A DNA stretch of 64,000 bases from Arthrobacter sp. EPSL27 (GCF_001512305.1 NZ_LNUT01000002.1:1-64000), one strand, 5' to 3'; counted from the first letter of the stretch, positions 52,911 to 61,258 are shown. The notes: a model not told the origin generated them from the letters alone. Made by a program: numbers and translations.

Positions 52911-52951
52911 GTCAGGGATACCTGACATACTGGCCGTCAGGATGTCCTGAC
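52911..52951. promoter_or_regulatory. Twin GTCAGG-N4-CCTGAC operators
   Basis: GTCAGG-GATA-CCTGAC (52911-52926) and GTCAGG-ATGT-CCTGAC (52936-52951) are two identical-consensus 16-bp palindromes with starts 25 bp apart, ending 15 bases before the next gene's ATG. They are a likely binding site for that gene's own HTH product. Confidence 0.8.
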
Positions 52952-52966
52952 GGAAAGGTGTGCACC

Positions 52967-53494
52967 ATGGGCTGGGTTTCTAACGACAACGAACACGAGG
53001 GCTGGGCGGCTCCCGTCGCCCCGGATGGACGGCTCTCTGCCGCCTCAACGATCGAAGGAATGCTCGTTGAGGGCATTACCGGGCGCTACCTGCCGGACAA
53101 GATGATGCCCGACCGCGAAGCCGTGCCGGACAGAGAGATCATCGGCTGGCGCGGAGCCTGCACATGCGGCTGGCGCGGCGAGCTCTGGGAACGGGTGTCG
53201 TCCCCCGCCGACGCGGATTTCAGCCGGCGCCGGGAATACCTTGCCCCCACCGAATACGCACACGCTTCCAGCGAAGTGGAAGACGCTATCCATGACGAAT
53301 GGAAAACCCACCTCGCGCCCCTTGAAGCAGTGGCCGGCGTCAAAGCCGCCGCCCGCGAATACGAGCAGGCCGGACGGCGACTAGACAAGACAGTCGCAGC
53401 CGCCAAAGCAGCCGGAGCATCCTGGGCAGACATCGGTAGGGCCGTAGGCATCAGCCGCCAGTCCGCCCACGAACGCTGGGCAGACAGGTCATGA
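52967..53494 (+). CDS. HTH-containing protein with a Cys-Trp CTCGWRG motif
   Basis: The 175-residue protein has a C-terminal helix-turn-helix of RNA-polymerase sigma-70-region-4/Myb type (GASWADIGRAVGISRQSAHE), a preceding coiled coil and a central GACTCGWRGELWERV segment that may bind a metal or ligand. ATG 52967 is favoured over GTG 52958 by its GGAAAGG site. It is transcribed alone between the SOS operon and the partition locus and most likely controls itself through the twin GTCAGG palindromes upstream. Confidence 0.65.
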   Translation: MGWVSNDNEHEGWAAPVAPDGRLSAASTIEGMLVEGITGRYLPDKMMPDREAVPDREIIGWRGACTCGWRGELWERVSSPADADFSRRREYLAPTEYAHASSEVEDAIHDEWKTHLAPLEAVAGVKAAAREYEQAGRRLDKTVAAAKAAGASWADIGRAVGISRQSAHERWADRS

Positions 53495-53652
53495 AATATC
53501 TCCAATAAATAATTCCGTCTGGGCTGAATTATTTTGTAACGGTCGCAAAACCCTTACGGAGAAGATCCCGGAGGGGCATAAACTCCTCGCCGTCCGCACC
53601 GATCGTTAGCCCAAACCGGCCAGCCGCCCTGGGACCCGATAAGGGCAAGGCT

Positions 53653-53708
53653 GTCGAAACCCGTCAATGCTTTCGAATGCTGTCAATACTGTCAAAGACA
53701 GTATTGAC
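53653..53708. repeat. TGTCA-rich repeat block downstream of the RHH partition gene
   Basis: GTC words recur every 9-10 bases from 53653. The block ends in a perfect inverted repeat, GTCAATACTGTC and GACAGTATTGAC around AAA (53682-53708). The words match the partition array on the other side of parA, although the phase is less strict here. Confidence 0.7.
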
Positions 53709-53712
53709 GGCA

Positions 53713-54093
53713 TTAGGGCTGGATTCGCCGGCCCGGGGCCAAGTTCTGCGTGCCGCCCGGAAAGTTTTCGCCGCCGTTGTGGACCCGCTCGCGGCGGGCC
53801 ACCTCCATGAGGACTGCGCGGGAGATGAAGTCTGACCAGCTGCGGTCCATTTCCTGGCCGCTGGTGGCCGTGTAGGCGGCCTTGGCCCGCTTCAGGTCGT
53901 CGGCCGCCATGTAGAAGGTGATCTGTTTGGAGGCAGAGGCATGCAGAGGCTTTGTTGCCGGCGCAACAGCCTCGGGAACCACCGCTTGAGAGGGTTGGGT
54001 GGCCCTGTTCGCTTTGATCAGGTTCTGGACGGCAGGAGTGCCGGCGTTTCTGCGTGGCGGCGGACCGATGGGGTTTCGGGTGGATTCGGTCAT
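53713..54093 (-). CDS. RHH-type centromere-binding protein (ParB partner)
   Basis: The 126-residue protein has a disordered Pro/Ala-rich N-terminus and a ribbon-helix-helix core (SKQITFYMAADDLKRAKAAY, then DRSWSDFISRAVLMEVARRE) with a polar tail. It overlaps the ParA stop (ATGA), the standard layout of type Ib par operons, in which a small RHH protein rather than a classical ParB binds the centromere. The N-terminal arm probably stimulates the ParA ATPase. Repeats of one word flank the operon on both sides, supporting this role. Confidence 0.75.
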   Translation of the reverse strand: MTESTRNPIGPPPRRNAGTPAVQNLIKANRATQPSQAVVPEAVAPATKPLHASASKQITFYMAADDLKRAKAAYTATSGQEMDRSWSDFISRAVLMEVARRERVHNGGENFPGGTQNLAPGRRIQP

Positions 54094-55013
54094 GATGCGT
54101 TCCTTTTCTCGGCTGCTTCCAGGCGGGCGACGAGTTCATGGGTGACTTGGTAAAGGTCTTCTGCGACGTTGGCGGCTGACCGCGGTTGGTTCTGCACCGC
54201 TTGGGCGGTTCCCTTGCGCACTTCCCACCACTTGGGGGCTGCCTTGACCTGTTCTTCGAGCTCGTGGACGAGCACTCCCCTGTCCCGTGCGGCCTGGGCC
54301 GGTGCTTCTGCGTGTCGGACCATGCCCTTGAAGAGCACTGCATCATCGCCGAAGGTCTCCGTGATCGATTCCCTCGTCGTGCGATGGACGTTGGTTGCCG
54401 TAGAGGAGGTGGCGGTGATGATGACGCCCAGAAGATCGAGGTTGGGGTTGACGTCTAGGACTGCATCCAGCCGTTTCGCAACGCCGATAAGTCCTTCACG
54501 GCCGGCCTTATCCGTCTTTGTCGGCACCACGACGTAGGAGGCCGCGCCGAGCGCAGCAACCTGTAGGGGTTCATTGCCGGGCGGGCAGTCGATAAGAATA
54601 ATGTCGTAGTCAGCCGCAACTGGGGCCAAGGAATGCGCCAGGGCCAGCTTCGCCTTGCTGCTGTCACGGCTCCCCTTCGAGATGAGGCCGGCCGCAGCCT
54701 GGTCAAGCTCGCTGCCACCGGGAACGACGTCCAGGTTGGCACGAACGTCCTTCAGCGGAGCCAGCGGCGCATCAAACAAGAGGCTCTGAGCGAGGGCCCT
54801 GCCGTCGTCGTCCTGGGGTTCGTGCCGGTAGCCCAGGTCAAGGCCGAGGTTTCCCTGTGGGTCCATGTCCACGAGAAGAACCTTCCAGCCGAAGCTTGCC
54901 AGAAGGGCGCCGATGTTGGCCGTGAGGGTCGTCTTGAGCACCCCACCCTTGCCGTTGACGAACCCGCAGATTCGCTCCATGCCTGTCCGATCGAACTCTG
55001 TTGGAGCTGCCAT
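54090..55013 (-). CDS. parA: ParA-type partition ATPase
   Basis: The 307-residue ATPase has the deviant Walker A KGGVLKTT (residues 22-29), VLLVDMDPQGNLGLDLG and DIILIDCPPG. ATG 55013 is chosen because upstream in-frame starts would make protein from the 9-bp repeat array. It has no N-terminal HTH, so it fits the small type Ib ParA class, where the RHH partner does the DNA binding. It would position plasmid copies over the nucleoid. The array 18 bases upstream is the presumed promoter-centromere region. Confidence 0.9.
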   Translation of the reverse strand: MAAPTEFDRTGMERICGFVNGKGGVLKTTLTANIGALLASFGWKVLLVDMDPQGNLGLDLGYRHEPQDDDGRALAQSLLFDAPLAPLKDVRANLDVVPGGSELDQAAAGLISKGSRDSSKAKLALAHSLAPVAADYDIILIDCPPGNEPLQVAALGAASYVVVPTKTDKAGREGLIGVAKRLDAVLDVNPNLDLLGVIITATSSTATNVHRTTRESITETFGDDAVLFKGMVRHAEAPAQAARDRGVLVHELEEQVKAAPKWWEVRKGTAQAVQNQPRSAANVAEDLYQVTHELVARLEAAEKRNAS

Positions 55014-55030
55014 TGCCCGCCCTAATGTTG

Positions 55031-55160
55031 TTACTGTCTTTGCTGTCATTACTGTCACTGCACGCTTTGACTTCAATGCAGTCAAAGACTTCTTCACAGT
55101 CAACACTGTCTATGCTGTCATTGCAAGCATTACTTTCAATGCCTTCATTACTGTCAGTGA
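55031..55160. repeat. 9-bp-phased CTGTC array: candidate centromere/operator (parS)
   Basis: Nine-base units of type TTACTGTCA keep exact phase. Recognisable CTGTC, CAGTC, CTTTC or CCTTC cores begin at 55034, 55043, 55052, 55079, 55097, 55106, 55115, 55133, 55142 and 55151. Intervening units are degenerate but hold phase. It fills the gap between parA and the Rep stop. Contiguous short direct repeats are the binding sites of RHH partition proteins such as omega, which uses 7-bp units. Confidence 0.85.
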
Positions 55161-55176
55161 CAGTATTGCTGAAGTT

Positions 55177-57033
55177 TCATGCTGCCATCCATAAGTGACC
55201 AGCGTAGGTTCCATCGTCTTCATCAGGGGGGAACCAGTGTGTATCCGCTTCTGCGTCGTACATCTCGTTCTCCGTCAGCTCAGGCACAAGGTGCCTGTCC
55301 AGCCATGCGTGCCAGCGTGCCCGCTGCAGGCGGTGGCGTGTGATCTGTTCCGCGGCGTCGTCGAGGGCGCCAAGTCGGCGCGCCAGAGCAATGAGACTGG
55401 TTGCGGCCACTAAAGTCCATCCGCCATGGCTGCGCTGGATCATGTTGTGGGTCGCCATTTCTGCCACGGCTTTATCTACGGCTGATCGGCTCAGGCCCGT
55501 CGAGCGGACGATGTCTGCTGTGGTGGGGGAGACGCGGCCGCGTTCGATGCATTCGTAAGTGAGCGCCGCAACGTCGCCCAGGACACGGAAGACCGGGCGG
55601 ATGCCGTAGATCTTTCCGGGTCTCCAGGAGAGGTCGCGAGCAAGCTGTTCGAAGTGAGGTGGCAGCTGCACGAGGTAGGCATCCGCGTTACGGCCGCGGG
55701 CGTCCGAAACCTTCGTCAGAATGCCATCTGATGCGGCCTGGAGTGCAGGTAAGAGCCTGGCTACGGTCCCGTGGTGTTTGCCGAGCGCGCCGGCAAAGGT
55801 CCGGCATCCGACGTCGAGGAGGTCCGTTTCCATGGTTCTCATGTACCCCAAGACCGCACGGAGCAGGAGCCGAAGGCTTAGGCCCTCTCGTCCACGTTCT
55901 TTAAGGCGGTGGTCGAGAACTGCGTAAAGAACATTTTCGAGATCATTCACGAGCTGGTGCACACCAGCTTTGCTGATGTATTTGGCTGCCCCCCCTGTGG
56001 GTTTGGGTGGGCTTGTGTCGTTAATAAGGAAACTATTAGCTCCGGTCTTTGTGGGTGGCTTTTTCTGGACCCAGCCGCAGGCGTTCGTCCACTCCTGGTC
56101 CAGGAGCCGGTCGGTGTGATCCTTGCCCTTGTAGAGGGCGGCGAGGCCGGGGAACTGGCCGGCCATTTCGTTCCGGACCTGCTCCAAGGTCCAGCCACAG
56201 GAGGCGAAGTGGTTCAGAACCGCCAGGCGTGCCTCCGAGGCGCTGGCGTAGCGGTTGGCGTCGTAGAGGCCTGTACGGGCCACAACACGCAAAGGCGACT
56301 GACTGCCGCCGAAGGTGAGCGGATTGCCGCCAGGGGCCGCTGCGAGAGTTGCCAGCCTGGCGGAGCGGGCCGTCAAGTCACGGCGGCGGCGCAGCTCCGG
56401 TGCCAGCGCGCGGCGCAAGGCGTTCAGGGTTTCCGCATCGTTGCGTCGACGCAGTGTGTCGTAAGCGGTCGAAAGGGGAGTCGTTAGGATTTGGTGGCCG
56501 CCGGATTTATGCGCCGATCCTGGAACGCGGATACAGCCATCAGTGACGTTCTGGTGGGGGCCGGGGTCAAGGCTGGGGGCCAGCAGCGTCATGGCTTCCA
56601 CTACCTCGCGGGCCTCGGCCGCTGTAACACGCTCCACAAGAGGGATGTAGAGGTGCCGGCCACCGCTGGGGGAGTAGTCCTCGACGTAGAGGATGCCGCA
56701 GCGTCCCAAGAGTTCTCCGAGGCGTCGGGCGTCATCGTCCACGACCCCTTGGAGTGCCTTGGAGGTATCGAGGTCAAGACAGATGGTGGCGACCGAACCG
56801 TCCGGCCCGTGAACGGGTACGGCCGCCGGCAGCTTGGGCGGTGTGGCCGTGATGCGTGCTTCCGCGCGGGGTCTTGGGTATTGAAAGCGGCCTCGAATCC
56901 AGCGGCCCAGTCGGTACGTCGGGGCCCCTGCAAGCAGTGGAGCAAGGCTCCACGCCAATTCGGGCGTGACTTGACGCGCCGACAGTGGTGCGTCAGTTAT
57001 TGACGCCGCGGCAGCGGCAGGTACCATAGACAA
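55177..57033 (-). CDS. Plasmid replication protein with AEP primase-like domain
   Basis: The 618-residue protein has an archaeo-eukaryotic primase-like N-terminal domain: ATICLDLDTSKA gives the DxD metal pair and SPSGGRHLYIPLV the SxH motif. A helical middle follows, and then a winged-helix region (RVSPTTADIVRSTGLSRSAV, DKAVAEMATHNMIQRSHGG) likely to bind the origin. The start is TTG 57033, seven bases after GAGAGGA; ATG 57027 is an alternative. Prim-Pol/Rep proteins of this type initiate replication of actinobacterial plasmids. An inverted repeat and a hairpin lie upstream. Confidence 0.78.
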   Translation of the reverse strand: MSMVPAAAAASITDAPLSARQVTPELAWSLAPLLAGAPTYRLGRWIRGRFQYPRPRAEARITATPPKLPAAVPVHGPDGSVATICLDLDTSKALQGVVDDDARRLGELLGRCGILYVEDYSPSGGRHLYIPLVERVTAAEAREVVEAMTLLAPSLDPGPHQNVTDGCIRVPGSAHKSGGHQILTTPLSTAYDTLRRRNDAETLNALRRALAPELRRRRDLTARSARLATLAAAPGGNPLTFGGSQSPLRVVARTGLYDANRYASASEARLAVLNHFASCGWTLEQVRNEMAGQFPGLAALYKGKDHTDRLLDQEWTNACGWVQKKPPTKTGANSFLINDTSPPKPTGGAAKYISKAGVHQLVNDLENVLYAVLDHRLKERGREGLSLRLLLRAVLGYMRTMETDLLDVGCRTFAGALGKHHGTVARLLPALQAASDGILTKVSDARGRNADAYLVQLPPHFEQLARDLSWRPGKIYGIRPVFRVLGDVAALTYECIERGRVSPTTADIVRSTGLSRSAVDKAVAEMATHNMIQRSHGGWTLVAATSLIALARRLGALDDAAEQITRHRLQRARWHAWLDRHLVPELTENEMYDAEADTHWFPPDEDDGTYAGHLWMAA

Positions 57034-57089
57034 CAGCTAGTCCTCTCGGGGTATAGCGAAGGGAGCGCCCCTCACGGGGAGCTTGTTAA

Positions 57090-57125
57090 GTTCAGATCGT
57101 TGTCCGCCAAGATTCGGATCTGAAC
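57090..57125. promoter_or_regulatory. Inverted GTTCAGATC repeat upstream of rep
   Basis: GTTCAGATC (57090-57098) is inverted as GATCTGAAC (57117-57125) with 18 bases between. It lies 57 bases upstream of the rep start, where a promoter and copy-control operator would be. Confidence 0.6.
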
Positions 57126-57136
57126 GTCATACTTTT

Positions 57137-57163
57137 TGAAGGCCCGCCAAGTGCGGGCCTTCA
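57137..57163. terminator. Hairpin terminator between the small RHH gene and rep
   Basis: TGAAGGCCCGC and GCGGGCCTTCA pair perfectly around CAAGT. It stands four bases past the stop of the leftward gene at 57168, consistent with terminating that gene before rep. Confidence 0.75.
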
Positions 57164-57167
57164 GTCT

Positions 57168-57371
57168 TTAACTCGCCTTAGCAATAGGCAGGGCCTCCTG
57201 GCCGGAAATTGTGTCGATGTCGATGGTTTTCAGGAAGTCGATAACCAGACGGGCCACTACGTCACTCTTGGAATCGCCGGTGATGTTGGAAAAGGCCTGC
57301 AGTTTCTCAGCATCTGCAGCCTGGACCCGCACTGTGATATTTCGGCGGTCGCCTTTGAAGGGCTGTGGCAT
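57168..57371 (-). CDS. Small RHH-like DNA-binding protein
   Basis: The 67-residue protein contains a ribbon-helix-helix-like core (NITVRVQAADAEKLQAFSNI, then GDSKSDVVARLVIDFLKTI). GAGGAC precedes ATG 57371. Its place next to rep suggests a copy-number or rep-expression regulator, with the GTTCAGATC inverted repeat as a possible site. Family-level assignment is by pattern only. Confidence 0.6.
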   Translation of the reverse strand: MPQPFKGDRRNITVRVQAADAEKLQAFSNITGDSKSDVVARLVIDFLKTIDIDTISGQEALPIAKAS

Positions 57372-57609
57372 GGTGTCCTCATTCCTTTGTCGTCCATGGA
57401 CAGACCCCATGCAACCGGAATCAGGTTCCCTTAAGTGGGATGCTGTCGGCGTGTCGCAGGCACGTCGGGTTGACCTTGCACCGCGGCCCCGGCCGCGAAG
57501 GGCCTCGGGCAGTAACCTGGGCAAGCAGGTCGCTTCGGTCAAAGAGTGCATGACTCAAATATGTCACAAACTCACGAAATTTTAGATATGGAGCGGAAGT
57601 AGGCGCGGT

Positions 57610-57918
57610 TCAGCGCTTCCACGCCCGTCGAACGATAGCTTCAACGTCGGCGGCATCTGCGGACGCACGGTCGCTGGCGTTCAGGGCGCCACGGAACAGG
57701 TCCCTGGTTGCCAGGAGTGATCGGAAATATTGTCCACGTCGGTCGATTCGTCGAGCCTGCACGCCGAGATATTTAGCCGCTTCCCGTCGCTTCATTCCGG
57801 ACGCCATACAGATTTTCACGGCTTCAAAGATGACCCTGTAAGCGGCTTCGTTCTCCTTGTTGACCTCAGCGAGGACGCGTTTGACGGCCAGTTGCGCCTC
57901 TTGCGGGGTGGGATTCAT
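57610..57918 (-). CDS. Small HTH protein, unknown
   Basis: The 102-residue helical protein has a likely helix-turn-helix in MASGMKRREAAKYLGVQARR and a charged C-terminus. It starts 12 bases after the membrane-protein gene in the same direction and so closes a three-gene leftward operon (XRE regulator, membrane protein, this gene). The role is unknown; with an XRE regulator in the same operon it may take part in switching plasmid genes. Confidence 0.6.
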   Translation of the reverse strand: MNPTPQEAQLAVKRVLAEVNKENEAAYRVIFEAVKICMASGMKRREAAKYLGVQARRIDRRGQYFRSLLATRDLFRGALNASDRASADAADVEAIVRRAWKR

Positions 57919-57930
57919 GAGGCAGCCTTT

Positions 57931-58695
57931 CTAGTCGATGGAGAGGGCCGAGCCAAGCTCGGTCTGCGGTACGCGGTTTTTCCGGGCGTAGGCGAAGAGT
58001 GCCAATCCGATGACCACGAAGGCCGTGGAGATGTAGGAAACGATCATGAAGAGGTAGGTGACATCGCCGGCCGCGCCCAACTCGACCGGGTAGGTGAAGG
58101 CGCGAATCAGTGACAGCGCAAAGCCGGCAGCGATCAGCCCGGACGCGAGCCGGCCGACCCTCAAGGGATTCTTGCGGGAGTCCTTGTAGGCGGGCTTGAT
58201 GAGGGGGAAGACGATGTAGGCGACGTAGGCCAGCACGAGCCATGTATTCAGGCGCACGCTCGGCTGCGCAGCGTAGTCCAGCAGCTGCGGTGACGGGTTC
58301 GGAGCCTTGGTTGCCAGGAGGGTGCCCAGCAGGCCCGTAGCGACGATACCCAGCATGGCCGCGCCCGGCGCCCCGACAGTCCACCGGCGTGCGAACGGTG
58401 AGCCATAGGCCGTGCTGAGATGGCCACCGAGGAAAGCGACGGCGATGAGGGCGAAGTATTTGGAGATCAGGTCGGTGCCGTTGGTGAGCGGCATAAGCGA
58501 TTCCATGCCCATGTAGACCGGGGGCAGGAGCAGGAGATAGGCAAGGGTGAGGAAGATGCCCGAGAGGGCGATGCTGCTGGCCTTCCCCTGCAGTGCGTGC
58601 TGGTGTCCCAGCGCGGGGGTGTTGATGCGTTTGAATGTCAGGCTGCCCAGGAGAATGAGCATCAGGCTTACCGGGACGACGGTGAGTGGGTTCAT
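57931..58695 (-). CDS. MAB_1171c-like polytopic membrane protein
   Basis: The 254-residue protein has about seven hydrophobic segments and no soluble domain. ATG 58695 overlaps the stop of the upstream XRE gene (ATGA). A membrane protein of this size paired with an XRE-type regulator recalls the actinobacterial MAB_1171c arrangement, known only as a putative transporter family. A signal-sensing or transport role is possible. The pairing is better supported than the name. Confidence 0.6.
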   Translation of the reverse strand: MNPLTVVPVSLMLILLGSLTFKRINTPALGHQHALQGKASSIALSGIFLTLAYLLLLPPVYMGMESLMPLTNGTDLISKYFALIAVAFLGGHLSTAYGSPFARRWTVGAPGAAMLGIVATGLLGTLLATKAPNPSPQLLDYAAQPSVRLNTWLVLAYVAYIVFPLIKPAYKDSRKNPLRVGRLASGLIAAGFALSLIRAFTYPVELGAAGDVTYLFMIVSYISTAFVVIGLALFAYARKNRVPQTELGSALSID

Positions 58696-59435
58696 CCCAG
58701 GAGCTCCGTCATTTTCTCCGCGTATTCGCGGGCTTCCTTCCGCTGCTTCACCCGCCGCTGCAGTAGATGGATTCGGGCAGAAATGGCCTCGACCAGAACG
58801 TCGTCTGAAACTTCCAGCAGCTCGTCTTCGCGAGCCCTGATCTGCCATCCGCCTTCGGCCGGAGTGATCAATTCAGTCACCACGAGGCCGGACGCGAATG
58901 AACCTCCACCAGCTCGTGAGGCTGCAATCGCCAACGACGGATTCAGCTTGTTTTCGGTGAGCTGGGTGGCGATGTACGTAAGCGCCATGCCCGTTTCCTG
59001 GGACATTTGCTGGCGGATGTCCCCGGGGTCGATGGCGTCGATCCAAGTCCGAACTGAGCCGTCATGCGGGAAAGGGATGAGGTCGATTCCCTTGCGGAGG
59101 TCGCGGGGGTAGTGCTTTTTGGAGGTGCGGAACTGCAGCTCGGCCATGAGGTCTGCATGGTGGACCTGACTCAAGATCTCAGGAGAGGACGGTTCTATCG
59201 GCCGGGTCTTGATGACCTGGTATGGGCTAAAGACGCTGAGCGCGTCGATGACGTTCATCCCGGTTGCCCTGGCGATTGCAATCACCGTGGACTCTGCAAC
59301 GTTTCCGCGCCTGAGCTGATTGTTCAGAGTGCCCCGATTTATACCGGTCAACGCGCTCAGTGCAGTCGGGGAGGGGCGGAGGGATCGCCCCTCCAACCAG
59401 TCCCGAAATTCGGTGGCTGAGACAGGCACGGACAC
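58692..59435 (-). CDS. XRE-like transcriptional regulator
   Basis: The 247-residue protein has an N-terminal helix-turn-helix (SPTALSALTGINRGTLNNQL, then VIAIARATGMNVIDALSVFS) and a helical C-terminal region with no known enzyme motif. It is divergent from the T4SS operon starting at 59624, with 188 AT-rich bases between. It is well placed to repress or time conjugation genes and overlaps a membrane-protein gene that could be its sensor. This regulatory link is inferred from position alone. Confidence 0.75.
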   Translation of the reverse strand: MSVPVSATEFRDWLEGRSLRPSPTALSALTGINRGTLNNQLRRGNVAESTVIAIARATGMNVIDALSVFSPYQVIKTRPIEPSSPEILSQVHHADLMAELQFRTSKKHYPRDLRKGIDLIPFPHDGSVRTWIDAIDPGDIRQQMSQETGMALTYIATQLTENKLNPSLAIAASRAGGGSFASGLVVTELITPAEGGWQIRAREDELLEVSDDVLVEAISARIHLLQRRVKQRKEAREYAEKMTELLG

Positions 59436-59623
59436 TCCTTAGGCAAAGGGCATGAGACAAGCGCGGGCGATCAATACCTGCTAGGATTGAACCAATAATT
59501 AAACAATTCCAGATACTTTAAACCTTGTATTAATCCATCGTAGCTTCTGGGATCGAGTTTAGCCGGGGCCACCCAACGGGACGTGGCCGCAAGGAAATCC
59601 AACACACAAGCGCAGGGGGAAGC
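59436..59623. promoter_or_regulatory. Divergent promoter region of the T4SS operon and XRE regulator
   Basis: The gap is distinctly AT-rich for this window around 59490-59540 (TTGAACCAATAATTAAAC and nearby) and should hold promoters in both directions. No long palindrome was found. GCAGGGGGAAGC precedes the first T4SS start. Confidence 0.5.
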
Positions 59624-60706
59624 GTGAAGCCGTCCAAGATGCTCAGCACCGGAGCCGCTGTCGCGGTACCTGTGATGCTGACCGGTCTGGTCTTCTCCAT
59701 ACTGCTGTTGCTGGCCCCCGCCAAACCCGCGGCGGCCGACTGTGGTCCGGCCGTTTCGGTCGTCATCGACGGCACCACCAAGGTGGAGGGCTACACCCAG
59801 GAACAGCTGCAGAATGCCGCAGCCATCATGGGCGCCGGGAAAGCGCAGGACCTGTCGGTCAACGGGCAGATGATCAGCGTGATGGTGGCCCTGGGGGAAT
59901 CGGGATTGCGCGTGCTCGACACCGGCGACGGCGCAGGCCCGGACTCACGCGGGTTGTTCCAGCAGCGCGACAACGGCGCATGGGGTTCCTACGCGGACCG
60001 CATGAACCCCGCCACGAGCGCAACGAAATTCATCAAAGCCCTGGAAGGCGTCCCGGGCTGGGAGCTGTTGGAACCGACGATTGCCGCTAACAAGGTCCAG
60101 CGCAACGCCGACCCATACCACTACCAGAGGTACTGGCCCGAGGCCGTGAAACTCGTCCAGGCGCTCTCGGACTCGAAGTTCTCCCTGCAAGGCAGCGACT
60201 GCGCCATCCCCGGACAATCCGGCGCGGGGGATGACTACCCGTGGCGGACCTCCCCGACCTGGCTGGACGTCGGGGCGAACTCGGCCAGCACTTCGCCGCT
60301 GGGCATGTACTACCGCGAGTGCGTCGACTTCGCGCTGTGGCGGGTGAACCAGCAGATGGGCTCCACCGGGGCGCCGTTCAAGTTCCTAAACGGCACGTTC
60401 CGCCCGGACGGGCAGGGCCTCGGCTCTGCCCTGACCTGGAAGGCCGGCTGGGATGCCAAAGGCTGGGCTGCCGGCAACACCCCCCGGGTCGGTGCTGTTG
60501 TCTGGTACGCGCCCGGCGCCGGGGGAGCGGACCCGAACTTCGGCCACGTCGGCGTGGTCAAGGAAGTCAAGAACGACGGGACCTACGTCGAAGAGGGCTA
60601 CAACGGCAACCCGGCCCCGGCGGACCACAGCTACTACACCCGGACGGTGGCGAACACTGTCCCCTCAGCTTTCCTGTACCTGCCCACTCAAGAGGAGAAG
60701 AAGTGA
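59624..60706 (+). CDS. T4SS peptidoglycan hydrolase with lysozyme-like and CHAP domains
   Basis: The 360-residue exported hydrolase has a signal/anchor helix at about residues 10-38. A lysozyme-like domain follows (MVALGESGLRVLDTGDG then SRGLFQQRD), and a C-terminal CHAP domain has the catalytic Cys in YYRECVDFALWRVN, His in NFGHVGVVKEV and the later EGYNG. It would open the donor wall for the conjugation channel, as VirB1-like proteins do. GTG 59624 is the first start of the rightward operon. It overlaps the following lipoprotein gene by four bases. Confidence 0.88.
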   Translation: MKPSKMLSTGAAVAVPVMLTGLVFSILLLLAPAKPAAADCGPAVSVVIDGTTKVEGYTQEQLQNAAAIMGAGKAQDLSVNGQMISVMVALGESGLRVLDTGDGAGPDSRGLFQQRDNGAWGSYADRMNPATSATKFIKALEGVPGWELLEPTIAANKVQRNADPYHYQRYWPEAVKLVQALSDSKFSLQGSDCAIPGQSGAGDDYPWRTSPTWLDVGANSASTSPLGMYYRECVDFALWRVNQQMGSTGAPFKFLNGTFRPDGQGLGSALTWKAGWDAKGWAAGNTPRVGAVVWYAPGAGGADPNFGHVGVVKEVKNDGTYVEEGYNGNPAPADHSYYTRTVANTVPSAFLYLPTQEEKK

Positions 60707-61218
60707 AAAAGCCCCTGACCCTGCTCGCCGTGGCGTTGCTCTGCGTGTCCTGCGCACCGGCGGCGAACACGACGCCGGCCCCGACGGTATCCAACAGCCA
60801 GCCCACACCGTCTGCACCCGTCTCACTGAGCGTCAACAGCGGCCCCCAGGCGCCCGGGGGCACGATCCCGGCCACCATCGGCATCACCTGGGATCAAGCC
60901 AGCAAAGACGAAGCCGTGGACGTCGCAGAGAACGCCATGACCGACTTCGCCCGCCCCACGGTGGAGGAAAAGCAGTGGGCCAATGACCTGGCCCGGTGGC
61001 TGACCCCGCAGGCGACCGCCGACTACTCGGCAGTGGACCCGGCCAACATCCCGGCATCCCGCGTTACCGGCCCCGCCACCCTGAGCGTCGATGAAGCCAA
61101 CGGCTTCGGCGTCATGGCCGCGGTCCCCACCAACGCCGGGACCTACACGGTGCAGCTGCTCCGCACCGGCAAAGACGCCCCGTGGAAGGTCAACCGCCTC
61201 ACCCCGCCTTCGTCCTAA
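60703..61218 (+). CDS. T4SS-operon lipoprotein
   Basis: The 171-residue protein has a signal peptide with lipobox LLCVSCAPAA, a Ser/Thr/Pro linker and a small domain (DEAVDVAENAMTDFARPTVE, then WLTPQATADYSAVDPA). GTG 60703 overlaps the preceding stop and has GAGGAGAAG upstream. The layout resembles surface lipoproteins of actinobacterial T4SS operons. A role in channel assembly or mating-pair contact is inferred from position. Confidence 0.75.
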   Translation: MKKPLTLLAVALLCVSCAPAANTTPAPTVSNSQPTPSAPVSLSVNSGPQAPGGTIPATIGITWDQASKDEAVDVAENAMTDFARPTVEEKQWANDLARWLTPQATADYSAVDPANIPASRVTGPATLSVDEANGFGVMAAVPTNAGTYTVQLLRTGKDAPWKVNRLTPPSS

Positions 61219-61258
61219 ACGCCGCACCCTCCATCCCACACACGTAAGGAAGAAGCTC

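Noticed and set aside
55013..55106. Longer parA starts inside the repeat array
   Set aside because: They would add about 30 residues coded by the repeats, and conserved ParA sequence begins after ATG 55013. Kept as a remote alternative.
54865..55194. Plus-strand frame with a Val-x-x-Val pattern across the parA upstream region
   Set aside because: The pattern is the direct translation of the 9-bp repeat (three codons per unit), not a protein family.
57931..58848. Longer membrane-protein frame starting at 58848
   Set aside because: The extra N-terminus is antisense-like Arg-rich sequence overlapping the XRE gene; ATG 58695 in the ATGA overlap begins the hydrophobic protein.
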